This document shows, in pieces, positions 8,791-20,142 of a stretch of 64,000 nt of DNA. Location of the stretch: positions 1,240,001 through 1,304,000 of the forward strand of contig NZ_CP071955.1 in the NCBI RefSeq assembly GCF_017603965.1, given 5' to 3'. Position 1 is the first letter of the stretch. Each line of letters opens with the position of its first letter. Origin of the DNA: Xanthomonas fragariae. Lineage in GTDB: Bacteria > Pseudomonadota > Gammaproteobacteria > Xanthomonadales > Xanthomonadaceae. The translations under genes and the position numbers were made by a program. The notes under the pieces were generated by a model. That model searched no databases and was not told the DNA's origin. It was given only the letters and a program-made list of their open reading frames with translations.

Positions 8791-9245
8791 GCCGCGCTGG
8801 CCTGTGGGGGCGGTGCGTCGGCGAGTAGCGCCATCAAGGCATCTGTGTTGGGCGCGGCGCGCAACTGCTGGCGAAATTCGGCATCGGAGAACCGCTCAGC
8901 CAGTTCCCACAGCAGCATCAGGTGTTGATGGGTGTAATGCGCAGGCACGGCCATTGCGAAGACCAGATCCACCGGTTCACCGCTGCCGAAGGCCACTGGC
9001 GTGTCCAGCCGCAGCAGTGCGCCGCGCGGTTCGGTGAGGCTCGGACAGCGCCCATGCGCAATGGCGATGCCGTGGCCGATGGGGGTACTGCCCAGGGCCT
9101 GGCGCTCGCACAGACCGACATAAAGTTGATCGGCACCGGCCCGGCGACAGGACAGCAGATAGGCGGCGGTATGCAGAACGGTGTCGTGATCGGCGGCCGG
9201 CGACACCATGGTGCGCACGGCCGCCATCAGGTCGGTTAAAGGCAT
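8787..9245 (-). CDS. ptsN: PTS IIA-like nitrogen-regulatory protein (EIIA-Ntr)
   Basis: 152-aa EIIA fold protein. The phosphorylatable histidine is His64 in GHGIAIAHG, equivalent to the catalytic His of EIIA-Ntr. It lacks a permease partner and in other bacteria acts as a regulator linking PTS phosphorylation to potassium, nitrogen and virulence control. It lies between hpf and hprK in the rpoN operon, overlapping hprK by 4 bp. Confidence 0.93.
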   Translation of the reverse strand: MPLTDLMAAVRTMVSPAADHDTVLHTAAYLLSCRRAGADQLYVGLCERQALGSTPIGHGIAIAHGRCPSLTEPRGALLRLDTPVAFGSGEPVDLVFAMAVPAHYTHQHLMLLWELAERFSDAEFRQQLRAAPNTDALMALLADAPPPQASAA

Positions 9246-9266
9246 GAGGGCATCAAGCGGGAAGCG

Positions 9267-9584
9267 TCATGCGAGATTGTCGCGCACCTCGCGGGCGTGG
9301 TGGTCACATTTCTTTTCTTTGTGCTTGAGCACCAGGCGGTCGAGCTTGTCGACCAACAGGTCGATGGCTGCATACATGGTGGAACCGCTGGCATCTGCGT
9401 GCAGGGTGCGACCGGGAAGGTTGACGGTGGCGACCACGTGGTGGTCTGGCTTGCGGACGGCCAGCTGCGTTCGAACTTCACAGTGCTGGTCGAAATGGCG
9501 CTGCAGTCGCTGCAGCTTGCTTGCTACGTAATCCCGCAGGGCGGGGGTCACTTCAAGCTGGTGGCCATACGTCTCGATACGCAT
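9267..9584 (-). CDS. hpf: Ribosome hibernation promoting factor (short HPF/RaiA family)
   Basis: 105-aa short-form HPF (MRIETYGHQLEVTPALRDYV...), containing only the ribosome-binding domain without the dimerising C-terminal extension of long HPF. It binds the 30S decoding region during slow growth. The gene directly follows rpoN, a conserved arrangement in Proteobacteria, with an 87-bp spacer. Confidence 0.93.
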   Translation of the reverse strand: MRIETYGHQLEVTPALRDYVASKLQRLQRHFDQHCEVRTQLAVRKPDHHVVATVNLPGRTLHADASGSTMYAAIDLLVDKLDRLVLKHKEKKCDHHAREVRDNLA

Positions 9585-9671
9585 CGGATACCTCCATTGG
9601 TCGGTGGGCCAATGAACCTTTCCGGTGATCCGACTTACCCGGCGCAGGCCGGCGTTGCGGTGGTTGCAACG

Positions 9672-11111
9672 TCAGGCGATGCGTACGCGTTCGTGGGAGG
9701 CGGAAATGTTCATGGCCTCACGATACTTCGCAACGGTGCGCCGCGCCACTGGTACGCCGGAAGTTTTCAACAGATCGGCCAGCTTGGCGTCGGACAACGG
9801 TTTGCGCGGGTTTTCCGCCTCGATCAGGCGCCGGATCATTGCCTGAATGGCGGTGCTGGAAGCCTCGCCGCCGCTGTCGGTATCGATGCCGGAGGCGAAG
9901 AACGAGCGCAACGGGATGGTGCCGCGAGGGGTGCGCACGTATTTACGGGCGATCGCGCGGGAAATGGTCGACTCATGCAGGCCGAGCTCGCCTGCGATCT
10001 CGCGTAGGGTGAGCGGGCGCAGCGCCTGTGCGCCGAATTCCAGAAATCCGGCCTGGTGCTGCAACAGGCAGCGCACCACCCGCAGCAAGGTTTCGCCCCG
10101 CGCTTCCAGGCTCTTGAGCAGCCATCGCGCCTCCTGCAACTGGCCGCGCAGGTAACCAGCATCGGATTCTCCGCAGCTGCGGATCAGATTTTCGTAACCG
10201 CGATGGATAGTGACCCTGGGCTGCGCGCAGCCGGCCAGTGAGGCCCGCCAGACGCCACGCTGGCGCCAGATCACGCAGTCCGGCACCACATAGGTGTCCT
10301 GTGCCAGTTCGCCGATCTGCTTGCCTGGACGTGGGTCCAGCGAGCGCACCAGCTGCACGGCCTGGTCGACGTCGGCGGTGGAGCGCTTGAGTTCGTGCGC
10401 CAGACCAGCCACGCCGCTGCGCGGCAGGCGCTCTAACGGGCCAGCGACGATCTTAAGCGCCAGCTCGCGTCCCGGAGGAACGGGATCGAGCATGGCCAAC
10501 TGCAGCGCCAGGCATTCGCCCAAGGTGCGCGCACCGACGCCGACCGGGTCAAAGCTCTGGATATGGTGCAGTACGGTGAGCACTTCGGCTTCGTCCACCG
10601 CGCGGCCGAGTGCCAGTGTTTCTAGAATGGCCGACAGCGGTTCGCGCAGGTAGCCGTCTTCGTCCAGCGCATCGATCAACAACGCGCCGATCTGTCGGTC
10701 GCGCGGCGATAGCGGCGACAGATGCAGTTGCCACAACAGGTGGTCGGCGAGGGTTTCGGACTCGGCCACCCGCTCGGCGGCATCGCCGGATTCGTCGTCG
10801 TCGAAACTGCCGCCGCGACCCGAGCCGGTCCACTGCAATTGGTCTTGCGACCAGTCGTCGTCGCGCTCGACAGGCGCAGCTTGGTCGCTTTGGGTGCCGT
10901 CGATGGAGGACGGCGATGCCATCTCGGCCGGTGCGTCGCCGGCCGCATGCAAGGCTTCGTCGGCCCACTCCAGCAGCGGATTTGTCTCCACTGCTTCGGC
11001 GATTTCCGCTTCCAGTTCGGTGGTGGACATCTGCAACAGCTTGATCGCCTGACGCAATTGCGGCGTCATGACCAGCTGCTGTCCTAGCGATGTCTGGAGC
11101 CGGGCTTTCAT
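9672..11111 (-). CDS. rpoN: RNA polymerase sigma-54 factor RpoN
   Basis: 479-aa sigma factor for -24/-12 promoters activated by enhancer-binding ATPases. Region I is the Gln/Leu-rich start (LQTSLGQQLVMTPQLRQAI). Region II (about residues 60-120) is acidic and variable. The C-terminal RpoN box ARRTVAKYRE is intact near residue 465. It follows lptB after 40 bp, so it probably belongs to the long minus-strand transcript from kdsD. Xanthomonads often carry a second rpoN elsewhere; that cannot be judged here. Confidence 0.96.
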   Translation of the reverse strand: MKARLQTSLGQQLVMTPQLRQAIKLLQMSTTELEAEIAEAVETNPLLEWADEALHAAGDAPAEMASPSSIDGTQSDQAAPVERDDDWSQDQLQWTGSGRGGSFDDDESGDAAERVAESETLADHLLWQLHLSPLSPRDRQIGALLIDALDEDGYLREPLSAILETLALGRAVDEAEVLTVLHHIQSFDPVGVGARTLGECLALQLAMLDPVPPGRELALKIVAGPLERLPRSGVAGLAHELKRSTADVDQAVQLVRSLDPRPGKQIGELAQDTYVVPDCVIWRQRGVWRASLAGCAQPRVTIHRGYENLIRSCGESDAGYLRGQLQEARWLLKSLEARGETLLRVVRCLLQHQAGFLEFGAQALRPLTLREIAGELGLHESTISRAIARKYVRTPRGTIPLRSFFASGIDTDSGGEASSTAIQAMIRRLIEAENPRKPLSDAKLADLLKTSGVPVARRTVAKYREAMNISASHERVRIA

Positions 11112-11151
11112 GCAGGCACTGACTGGAAAAATCGATGGCGCGGCGACGCGC

Positions 11152-11871
11152 TCAAAGGCGGAAAGTTTCCCCCAGATACACGCGACGAACGTCGAGATTG
11201 GATAGCAACGCGTCTGGTGCCCCCTGTGCCAGCACGCCTCCCTCGGCGAGGATATACGCGCGGTCGCAGATTCCCAAGGTCTCGCGCACGTTGTGATCGG
11301 TGATCAACACACCGATACCGCGTTTCTTGAGGTGGATGACGATGCGCTGGATCTCGCCGACTGAAATCGGATCCACGCCAGCGAAGGGTTCGTCGAGCAG
11401 CATCATGCGCGGCCTGGCCGCCAGCGCGCGCGCGATCTCGCAACGGCGCCGCTCGCCGCCGGAGAGGCTGGCGCCGAGCTGATCGGCCACGTGGGCGATC
11501 TGCAGTTCCTCCAGTAGCGAGGTCAGTTCTTTCTCACGGCCGGTCCTGTCCAGCTCGTCGCGCAGTTCCAGCACCAGTCGAATGTTGTCGGCCACGGTGA
11601 GCTTGCGGAACACCGACGGCTCCTGCGGCAGATAACCCAGGCCGAGTTTTGCGCGTGCATACATCGGCTCGGCGGTCAGGTCGCGGCCGTCCAGCTCGAT
11701 ACGGCCCGCATCGGCCTCGACCAGGCCGACGATCATGTAGAAGCAGGTCGTCTTGCCCGCGCCGTTGGGGCCGAGCAGGCCGACCACTTCGCCGGCTTCG
11801 AGCGTCAGGCTGAATTCCTTGACCACTTCGCGTTGCTTGTACTTCTTGCGCAGACCGGTAGCGACCAGCAT
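11152..11871 (-). CDS. lptB: LPS export ABC transporter ATP-binding protein LptB
   Basis: 239-aa cytoplasmic ATPase that powers extraction of LPS from the inner membrane by LptFG. Walker A GPNGAGKT, signature LSGGERRR and Walker [14 protein letters not shown] are present, plus the H-loop ITDHNVRE. The start at 11871 ([13 protein letters not shown]) overlaps the lptA stop in TAATG, so the two are translationally coupled; the frame extends upstream only as a shadow of lptA. Confidence 0.97.
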   Translation of the reverse strand: MLVATGLRKKYKQREVVKEFSLTLEAGEVVGLLGPNGAGKTTCFYMIVGLVEADAGRIELDGRDLTAEPMYARAKLGLGYLPQEPSVFRKLTVADNIRLVLELRDELDRTGREKELTSLLEELQIAHVADQLGASLSGGERRRCEIARALAARPRMMLLDEPFAGVDPISVGEIQRIVIHLKKRGIGVLITDHNVRETLGICDRAYILAEGGVLAQGAPDALLSNLDVRRVYLGETFRL

Positions 11872-12431
11872 TACTTCTTCCCCTGCGGCTTTGCGGCGGG
11901 CCTGGCTGCCGGTGCCGCTGCCGGCGTAGCCGCAGCGGGCGCTGCGTTCTTCGGCTGGATGATCGTACGCACGCGGCTGCCATCGCCGCCACTTTGCATA
12001 TTGCCGGTCTTGGTGTTGTAGACCATGCGCTGGCCGGCGTTGGTGCCCTTGGGCGAATCGACCTTGTAATTGCCGGTCAGTACGATGATTTCGTCGGCCA
12101 CTTGGTATTCGATGGTGTCGGCCTTGCCGTTCATCATGGCGCCGTCGTCCATCTGCTGCTTGAGCGTGGCCTGCTTGCCGTTGAGCACCACACGGTCGGT
12201 CTGGCCGTTCTTCTGGAAGATGTCGGCGCTGTCGGCGTGGATCTCGAGCGTGCCCTGGGTGATCACCACATTGCCGCTGAAGCGGCACTTGCCGCTGTCG
12301 TCGAGCATGTTGCAATCGTTGGCATTTGAATCGATCGCCATCGGCTGGTTGCGATCGCTGGTCTTGGCCATTGCCATCGCGGGCAACAGCAGCGCGGCAA
12401 ACGCCAGTTTAGCGGGCAGCATTCGGTTCAT
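11871..12431 (-). CDS. lptA: Periplasmic LPS-binding protein LptA
   Basis: 186-aa protein with an N-terminal signal peptide (cleavage likely after AMAMA), then the OstA-type beta-jellyroll core with [19 protein letters not shown] and a trailing Ala/Pro-rich tail. It bridges LptC and LptD across the periplasm. Its start overlaps the end of lptC by 23 bp, and its stop overlaps the lptB start. Confidence 0.94.
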   Translation of the reverse strand: MNRMLPAKLAFAALLLPAMAMAKTSDRNQPMAIDSNANDCNMLDDSGKCRFSGNVVITQGTLEIHADSADIFQKNGQTDRVVLNGKQATLKQQMDDGAMMNGKADTIEYQVADEIIVLTGNYKVDSPKGTNAGQRMVYNTKTGNMQSGGDGSRVRTIIQPKNAAPAAATPAAAPAARPAAKPQGKK

Positions 12432-12984
12432 ATCGGGTCTTGACCTGAGAAAGGAGCTTGTACTGGCGTGATTTGAGATCGGCCTCGAAGCCGATGCCGC
12501 TTTGCATGATACCCGGCCGGCTCATGCTCACCGGGGCAGCGGTCTTGGCGATGTTTTGCTGCGGGAACACGTCCAGGCTTTGAGTACGAAACGTCGTCGG
12601 CGGGGTATTGCCGGTGGTCGGGCTGTCGCCGGACACATCGCCGTGCAGGCGCAGTTCGTCGCCCTTGGGGCTGATCCAGCCGGTTTTGGAGCGCAGCGTC
12701 CAGGGTTGATTGGCGTTGTCGGGCAGCAGAAACACCGGCGTGGTGATTTCCGAAGTCTGGTCGGCACGGTTGCGGTGCATTTCCGGCGCGCGCAGCGTCA
12801 TCGACTCCTTACCGCTCTGCTTGTCCAGCGCGATCAACTCAAAATCGCGCAGCACGTAATCGGCGCGCGAGTCGTCGACCGCCGCTGCGACCGGGCGGGC
12901 GCGCTGTTGCCACGCCGACCAGCCGGAGATGACGGCGGCGGCAAACAGCACAACGCCCAGAGTGGTGCGCCAATTCCAGCTCAT
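12409..12984 (-). CDS. lptC: LPS export system protein LptC
   Basis: 191 aa with one N-terminal membrane anchor (TTLGVVLFAAAVISGWSAW) and a periplasmic jellyroll domain (YVLRDFELIALD, TPVFLLPDN). It relays LPS from LptBFG to LptA. The start at 12984 (MSWNWRTT) overlaps the kdsC stop by 4 bp (ATGA). Length is typical. Confidence 0.93.
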   Translation of the reverse strand: MSWNWRTTLGVVLFAAAVISGWSAWQQRARPVAAAVDDSRADYVLRDFELIALDKQSGKESMTLRAPEMHRNRADQTSEITTPVFLLPDNANQPWTLRSKTGWISPKGDELRLHGDVSGDSPTTGNTPPTTFRTQSLDVFPQQNIAKTAAPVSMSRPGIMQSGIGFEADLKSRQYKLLSQVKTRYEPNAAR

Positions 12985-13529
12985 GCGGAAAACCTTTCGA
13001 TGATGCGTTCGACCTGGCCCTGCGCGGCAAGCACCACATCGCAGACCTCGCGCGCGGCGCCTTCGCCACCACGGGCGCGGGTATGCCACTGCACGCGCTC
13101 GGCGATCCACGGGTGCGCGTTGGCGGGCGCAACCGGCAGGCCGACCGCCAGCAGGGCCGGCAGGTCGGGCAGGTCGTCGCCCATGAACAACACCTGGTCC
13201 AGCGACAAGCCGTGCTCCTGGCACAAGGCCAGCACCGCGAGCCGCTTGTTCTTGACCCCGATCTGCACATGCAGACCCAGATCCTGGCCGCGTTTTTCTG
13301 CCGACAGGCTGGCGCGCGCGGTGATCAGTGCGACATGGATGCCGGCTTGGTCGAGCTGCTTGAGGCCCTGGCCGTCGAGCACATTGAAGGATTTGCTCTC
13401 GTTGCCGGCATGGTCGTAATACAGGCGGCCGTCGGTCAGGGTGCCATCGATGTCGAAGCACGCCAGGCGAATGTGCGCAGCGCGGTCGATCAAGTCGGCG
13501 GGCAGGTGTTGCAGAGGGGAATAGGGCAT
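12981..13529 (-). CDS. kdsC: 3-deoxy-D-manno-octulosonate 8-phosphate phosphatase
   Basis: 182-aa HAD phosphatase that dephosphorylates Kdo 8-phosphate, the step before Kdo activation for LPS. Motif I is FDIDGTLTDG, motif II LITARAS, and motif III with IV is K-NKRLAV...FMGDDLPD. The ATG at 13529 was chosen; a GTG two codons upstream is also possible. It is coupled to lptC and follows kdsD, the enzyme two steps earlier. Confidence 0.94.
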   Translation of the reverse strand: MPYSPLQHLPADLIDRAAHIRLACFDIDGTLTDGRLYYDHAGNESKSFNVLDGQGLKQLDQAGIHVALITARASLSAEKRGQDLGLHVQIGVKNKRLAVLALCQEHGLSLDQVLFMGDDLPDLPALLAVGLPVAPANAHPWIAERVQWHTRARGGEGAAREVCDVVLAAQGQVERIIERFSA

Positions 13530-13577
13530 CGGCACAAATCGGTAAGAACGGGGTTCCAGTGATGGAAGCTGAATCTG

Positions 13578-14579
13578 TTAGACCACCTTGGCGCGCAACA
13601 GGTCGTGAATGTTCAATGCGCCGACCGCGCGCTGCTGCGCATCGACCACGATCAGGCCATTGATCTTGTAATCTTCCATCAGCCGCGCAGCTTCGGCGGC
13701 CAGCTGGTCGGCGCCGATGGTCTTGGGGTTGCGCGTCATCACCTCGGCGATGCCGGCGCTGCGCACGTCGATATCGCTGTCCAGCGCGCGGCGCAGATCG
13801 CCGTCGGTGAACAGGCCGATCAGCCGCCCGTCGTTGTCGACCACTGCAGTCATGCCGAGGCGTTTGCGGCTCATTTCCATCAGCGCCTCGCTCAGGCTGG
13901 CGTTTTCGGGTACCCGCGGCAGGTCGTCGCCGCCGTGCATCACGTCGGTGATATGCAGCAGCAGGCGGCGGCCCAGGCTGCCGGCCGGATGCGAGCGCGC
14001 GAAATCGTCGGCAGTGAAGCCGCGCGCGTCGAGCAACGCGACCGCCAGTGCATCGCCCATCGCCAGCGAGGCGGTGGTACTGGAGGTGGGCGCCAGATGC
14101 AGCGGGCAGGCTTCGGTGCAGACGCTGACATCAAGATGCACGTCGGCTGCCTGGGCCAGGGTGGAGCTCGGGTAGCCGGTCATGGCGATGATCGGGTTGC
14201 CCTGGCGCTTGAGCACCGGCAGCAGCATGCGCACTTCGTCCGATTCGCCGGAATAAGACAATGCCAGCACGATGTCGGCCTCGGTAATCATGCCCAGATC
14301 GCCGTGGCCGGCTTCGCCTGGATGCACGAAGAACGCCGGGGTGCCGGTGGAAGCCAGGGTGGCGGCGATCTTGCGCGCGATATGTCCGGATTTGCCCATG
14401 CCGGTAGCCACCACGCGCCCGCGCGAGGCCAGCACCAGCCGGCACGCCGCAGCGAATTCGCTGCCGATCCGCGCACCTACGCTGGTCAGCGCCTCGCGCT
14501 CGATCTCCAGCACGCGCTGCCCGCTGGCGACCAGGCTGGCGTCGCTGACGGTGGCGGAGGGCAGGTGCGAGACGACCAT
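13578..14579 (-). CDS. kdsD: D-arabinose-5-phosphate isomerase (KdsD/KpsF/GutQ family)
   Basis: 333-aa enzyme converting ribulose 5-phosphate to arabinose 5-phosphate for Kdo synthesis. An N-terminal SIS domain (GMGKSGHIARKIAATLAST; LALSYSGESDEV) is followed by two CBS domains (DLPRVPENASLSEAL; IAEVMTRNPKTI). It is first in the kdsD-kdsC-lptCAB-rpoN run and is divergent from the bolA-type/murA genes, so the promoter region between 14579 and 14633 must be compact. Confidence 0.95.
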   Translation of the reverse strand: MVVSHLPSATVSDASLVASGQRVLEIEREALTSVGARIGSEFAAACRLVLASRGRVVATGMGKSGHIARKIAATLASTGTPAFFVHPGEAGHGDLGMITEADIVLALSYSGESDEVRMLLPVLKRQGNPIIAMTGYPSSTLAQAADVHLDVSVCTEACPLHLAPTSSTTASLAMGDALAVALLDARGFTADDFARSHPAGSLGRRLLLHITDVMHGGDDLPRVPENASLSEALMEMSRKRLGMTAVVDNDGRLIGLFTDGDLRRALDSDIDVRSAGIAEVMTRNPKTIGADQLAAEAARLMEDYKINGLIVVDAQQRAVGALNIHDLLRAKVV

Positions 14580-14632
14580 GCAGGACTCGGGTGAAGAGTA
14601 GAATGTGCGCTCATTTTATGAGGAAACGCCCT

Positions 14633-16574
<1,942 letters not shown>

Positions 16575-16578
16575 TTCT

Positions 16579-16726
16579 TAAGAGCGGCTAACAAAACGAC
16601 TGCGCCGCCGCCAGACGGGCGCGGCCGGTGCTGGGAATCGGCATGTAGCACGCGTACACTGCGGTTCCTGCGCGCCGTCCGCACCCAACCTGACGACTGC
16701 TCGCTACGTTTTGTTAGCCGCTCTTA
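16579..16726 (-). repeat. MITE-like dispersed element, copy A
   Basis: 148 bp bounded by inverted ends TAAGAGCGGCTAACAAAACG and CGTTTTGTTAGCCGCTCTTA. The interior has conserved blocks such as CGGTGCT and CGTACAC-CGGTTCCTGCGCGCC. It matches copies at 24373, 30051, 40399 and 54363. Copies A and E face opposite to B, C and D. No open frame lies inside, so mobilisation would need a transposase in trans. Confidence 0.75.
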
Positions 16727-16795
16727 GCATTTCCACGCGTGTTACGGAGATTTCGCTGCGTGCAACACGGAACGAAAAAGCCCGGCATGCAGCCG

Positions 16796-17748
16796 TAATG
16801 CTGTTCACTTAAGCATAATGAGTCACCGAAAATCCGATACCAGACCTCTGGTATCGGATTTTTTTGTGTCCCTTCAACAGCAGCTGTTCGACCTTGGCGA
16901 CCTGTTCAACTTCTCCGATCTGAGCACTTTTACGCAGAATATTCCGGTGGAGGGGGTGGCCAGCGCGCTGGAACTGTCTTCTCAGGCCAGCATCCGACGT
17001 CGGCGCCTTCCCAGTGATCAGGTGTTGTGGCTTGTCCTGGGCATGGCGTTGTTCCGTGACGAACCGGTGCACGGGCTCGCACGTCGTTTGAACATCTGCG
17101 CACAAGGGCTGGCCTCAGAAGATCTGTTGGCGCGCAGTGGCGTCAGTCAGGCGCGCGCGACTGGGTGCCGATCCGGTCCACCATCTCTCGCCACAGGCCA
17201 GAAAACGCAATCCAGCGCTTCCCACGCACTGGGAAGTACGTGAAGTGAGCTATCTGCATCAGGGGAAGAGAAAGTCGGTACTGACCTCGCTGCCTGCCAC
17301 CACTTACAGCGCCAAGTCTGTCGCAACGCTTTACCAGCAGCGATGGGAAATCGAACTGGGTTTGCGCGACATCAAAAGCTCGATGCAGCACAACGCGACG
17401 ACCTTACGCAGCAAGAAGATCGACTTGGTGTACCAGGAGGTCTGGGGGTTGCTGCTGGCTTACAACATCATTGGACGTGAAGCCGGTCAGGCAGCTGTGG
17501 CGTTTGGCACAACGCCTGCGGACATCCGATTCACACCGGTCTGCCAGTACATCGCAGTGCAACTCATCGTGATGGCCGCAGCCAATCCGGCTTCCGCCAC
17601 AGGAAGACGCCTATCCCAGCTTCGCTCAGGCATCGCGAGCCTGTTCCTCGATCACCGTCCAAGGCCTACGCGGCCAAGGACGGTGAAGATCTCGAAGACC
17701 CGCTATCCGGTAGATCGAAAGGCTGCTCCGCTTGAGTGAACAGCATTA
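16796..17748 (+). mobile_element. Decayed IS4-type insertion sequence
   Basis: About 953 bp with inverted ends TAATGCTGTTCACTT (16796-16810) and its near-complement AGTGAACAGCATTA (17735-17748). It carries one disrupted transposase gene. It is inserted in the loop of a terminator hairpin. No clear target duplication is seen; the flanks read AGCCG and CCGGC. Confidence 0.75.
16818..17739 (+). pseudogene. IS4-family transposase, frameshifted and internally deleted
   Basis: The first frame encodes the N-terminal part (SDFFVSLQQQLFDLGDLFNF; LPSDQVLWLVLGMALFRDEP) and loses phase near 17150 in a GC-repeat. A second frame carries ARLGADPVHHL and then jumps directly to RKRNPALPTHWEVREVSY. The C-terminal part keeps the YREK signature in LYQQRWEIELGLRDIK. 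Compared with full IS4 transposases the central part holding the first catalytic aspartates is missing, so the element cannot move by itself. Confidence 0.8.
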
Positions 17749-17923
17749 CCGGCAGTGCCGGGGCTTTTTCGTGATCGATTGTCAAAGTATCGCACCGACC
17801 AACCGAGCAGACATCGTATCTTGGATCGTATGTTGGTAGGAGCGTGCTGCCGCGCGATGAAGCTTTACCGGCAACGCCTCATCGCGCACCAATGCGGCTT
17901 CTACGATGGCCGGCGTGCATCGT

Positions 17924-18607
17924 TCAGCGCAGCGTTTTGATGGTCAGATCCAGCGCGTCCTGGCCTTTTTCCTTCTGTAGTAAACGCGCCGGCACCGGCA
18001 GGTCCTTGACCACCCACGCGATCAATTCCTTGTCGCCGTCCACGCGCGACACCTTGGTCGCCTGTTCCTGCCTGCCGTTGACGGTGATGGTTTCCTTGCC
18101 GATCACCTTGTAGCTCATCGGCTTGATGCGGCCTTCGTCCACCATGCGGTAGTTCAAGGGCTTGCCGGCGACCAGATCGCGGGTGATCGCCAGGTTGATC
18201 AGTAGCGCGTCCATGTCGCCGGGCTGCAGCTTGACCGGGCCACGGCGGTCCGGCTTGATGTCGCCGTTCCAGGTGGCTTGGCTGGTCTTCCAGTCATAGT
18301 TGGCAGTAACGTTGCGGCGCTTGACCATCATCGACGAGGTGTCGTTGCTGCTGATCGGGCGCAGCCGACCGTTGCTCTCTTCGAACACGGTGCTCTGGGT
18401 CAGGTTGGCCAGCTGGTTCTGGATGTTGAGCGTGTAGCGCCACTGATTGGAGCCGGCTGCGGCCAGGGTCATGGTGCCGTCAGCCTGCATGCCCATGTAG
18501 TTGGCCGAATAATCGGCCTGGAACGGCTGCATGGCGAAGGCGGGTAGGCTGGCCATGGTCAATGCGGCCGCAGCAATCAGCCAATACGTGTAGGAAATGG
18601 TCTTCAT
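17924..18607 (-). CDS. DUF3108 exported protein (first of a pair)
   Basis: 227 aa with a signal peptide (MKTISYTYWLIAAAALTMASLPAFA) and a DUF3108 domain (QADYSANYMGMQADGTMTL; KGQDALDLTIKTL). Such proteins are periplasmic or outer-membrane associated with unknown function. It is 3 bp downstream of a second DUF3108 gene with which it shares the same plan, so the pair is probably one transcription unit and an old duplication. Confidence 0.8.
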   Translation of the reverse strand: MKTISYTYWLIAAAALTMASLPAFAMQPFQADYSANYMGMQADGTMTLAAAGSNQWRYTLNIQNQLANLTQSTVFEESNGRLRPISSNDTSSMMVKRRNVTANYDWKTSQATWNGDIKPDRRGPVKLQPGDMDALLINLAITRDLVAGKPLNYRMVDEGRIKPMSYKVIGKETITVNGRQEQATKVSRVDGDKELIAWVVKDLPVPARLLQKEKGQDALDLTIKTLR

Positions 18608-18610
18608 GGG

Positions 18611-19408
18611 TCAGGCTCCTTGGTATTCGACCAGGCGCAGATCGACCTGATCCTCACCTTTGTCACGTTGCAGGATACGCACTGGAGTGGGAACTCCGTT
18701 GGCGATCCACAGGATGGTTTCGTTGTCGCCGCTGTTGACGCGATGCACGCGCAACGCGTCGTAACTCAGGTCGCCGACCTGCACCACTTCGGTAGCATCG
18801 GCGGCGCGGTAATCGTATTGGCGCACCCGACCGACATCGACGTAGCGATAGCTCAGGCTGCGTCCGGGCTTGGCGTCGCGCATCAGCGACAGATTCAGCG
18901 ACAGCGCGCTCTGGTCGCCGCGCTGCAGTGGAATCGACTGTTGGCGCTCTTTCTTCAAGTCGCCCTCCCACTGCGCGGTGCCAGCTTGCCAGTTGTATAT
19001 GCCGGTGACCTTCTTGCCGAAGAATACCGCCTTGCGCACCGTGCTTTGGCTCAGCGGCACATATGTGTGGCCGTCGACACGCAATACCGTGCTCTGTTCC
19101 AGATTCAGTCCGAGAATGCTGGCGAACCCTTTGCGCCCACGCACCGACATGTCGATGCGCCACTGGCTGCCTTCGCCGTGGCTCACCTGCATGGTGGCAT
19201 CGCCGGCCTCATTGCCCCGGTAGAACGCCTGATAGGTCGCCACGAATGGCTCAAGCGGCGGTGGCGTCCAGGTGCTGGGGTGAAGGGCCGGCGTCGCTGG
19301 CGTTGCCGTTGGTACAGGCGCCGGTGCTGTCTCTTGGGCACGGCCGGTGCCTGCCTGGCAGAGCAGGGCAGTGATCAACAACGTTGCGGCGATGGGGAGG
19401 ACTTTCAT
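18611..19408 (-). CDS. DUF3108 exported protein (second of a pair)
   Basis: 265 aa with a signal peptide (MKVLPIAATLLITALLCQAG), a Pro/Ala/Thr-rich linker to about residue 50, then a DUF3108 domain (FVATYQAFYRGNEAGDATMQ ... DKGEDQVDLRLVEYQGA). It resembles its downstream neighbour throughout, for example in the shared TVF/TVL-xxxxG and YNWQAGTAQWEGDLK blocks. It follows purN on the same strand; a link to purine synthesis is not evident. Confidence 0.8.
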   Translation of the reverse strand: MKVLPIAATLLITALLCQAGTGRAQETAPAPVPTATPATPALHPSTWTPPPLEPFVATYQAFYRGNEAGDATMQVSHGEGSQWRIDMSVRGRKGFASILGLNLEQSTVLRVDGHTYVPLSQSTVRKAVFFGKKVTGIYNWQAGTAQWEGDLKKERQQSIPLQRGDQSALSLNLSLMRDAKPGRSLSYRYVDVGRVRQYDYRAADATEVVQVGDLSYDALRVHRVNSGDNETILWIANGVPTPVRILQRDKGEDQVDLRLVEYQGA

Positions 19409-19473
19409 GCGCTGAGAGCGAGCACGTGGGCCGCAAGGATGTCCGAGATAGGATGAGGAGAGCGTATCCGCGC

Positions 19474-20142
19474 TCAGACGAGCGCGGTGTCAGCGGACTC
19501 TAGTCGCAGTGGCGTAAACAGGCACTGACCGTCGATGTGGACGCGGTCGCCTTGGACGACGACGCGACCGCTGGCGAGCAAGTCCAGCGTGGCCAGCAGC
19601 AGCGGATGCTCGCGGGCCAGCACGCGCGCGGCCAGCTGCCCGGCGCTGTCCTCGGGCAGCACCGGCACGCGGGCCTGCGCGATCACCGTGCCCGCATCCA
19701 GTTCCGGCACTACCAGATGCACGCTGGCGCCATGTTCGACATCGCCGGCTTCCAGCGCGCGGGCGTGCGTGTGCAGGCCGCGGTATTTGGGAAGCAGTGA
19801 TGGGTGGATATTGAGTATGCGCCCGGCGAAGCGCCGCACCAGCGGCTCGCCGAGGATGCGCATGTAGCCGGCGCAGATCACCCAATCCGGCTGCACTGCG
19901 GCAATCGCATCGCCCAGCGCGGCATCGAAGGCAGCGCGATCGGCGAAATCGCGCGGGCTGGCGCTCCAGCGGCGTGCTTGGTCCACTTTCTGCAAGGCCG
20001 GCGCCCGCGGGCGATCGGAAAACACCCCGACCACCTCGGCCTGCAGCCGACCGCTGGCGGTCGCATCGACAATGGCCTGCAGATTGCTGCCGCGGCCCGA
20101 GGCCAGAACGGCCAGGCGCAGGTGGGAGTCAGCGGAGCGCAT
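19474..20142 (-). CDS. purN: Phosphoribosylglycinamide formyltransferase
   Basis: 222 aa, third step of purine synthesis, formylating GAR from 10-formyl-THF. Motifs are LASGRGSNLQAI, the catalytic GYMRIL...NIHPSLLPKYRGLHTH (Asn and His) and DAGTVIAQA (Asp). The ATG at 20142 has a GAGGA site about 10 bases upstream; a TTG three codons earlier lies too close to it. It follows purM, the enzyme two steps on, in the usual purM-purN order, with a small frame between them. Confidence 0.94.
   Translation of the reverse strand: MRSADSHLRLAVLASGRGSNLQAIVDATASGRLQAEVVGVFSDRPRAPALQKVDQARRWSASPRDFADRAAFDAALGDAIAAVQPDWVICAGYMRILGEPLVRRFAGRILNIHPSLLPKYRGLHTHARALEAGDVEHGASVHLVVPELDAGTVIAQARVPVLPEDSAGQLAARVLAREHPLLLATLDLLASGRVVVQGDRVHIDGQCLFTPLRLESADTALV

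Larger units (their letters stand above)
16775..17769. terminator. Bidirectional terminator split by an IS insertion
   Basis: The left arm AAAAAGCCCGGCA (16775-16787) and right arm TGCCGGGGCTTTTT (17756-17769) are complementary and would form a perfect bidirectional terminator if the intervening IS (16796-17748) were removed. It lay between convergent genes (16251 rightward, 17924 leftward). The IS now occupies the loop. Confidence 0.6.

Noticed and set aside
12985..13461. Upstream extension of the lptC frame
   Set aside because: It is a frame-shifted shadow of kdsC; lptC starts at 12984 with an ATGA overlap and a membrane anchor.
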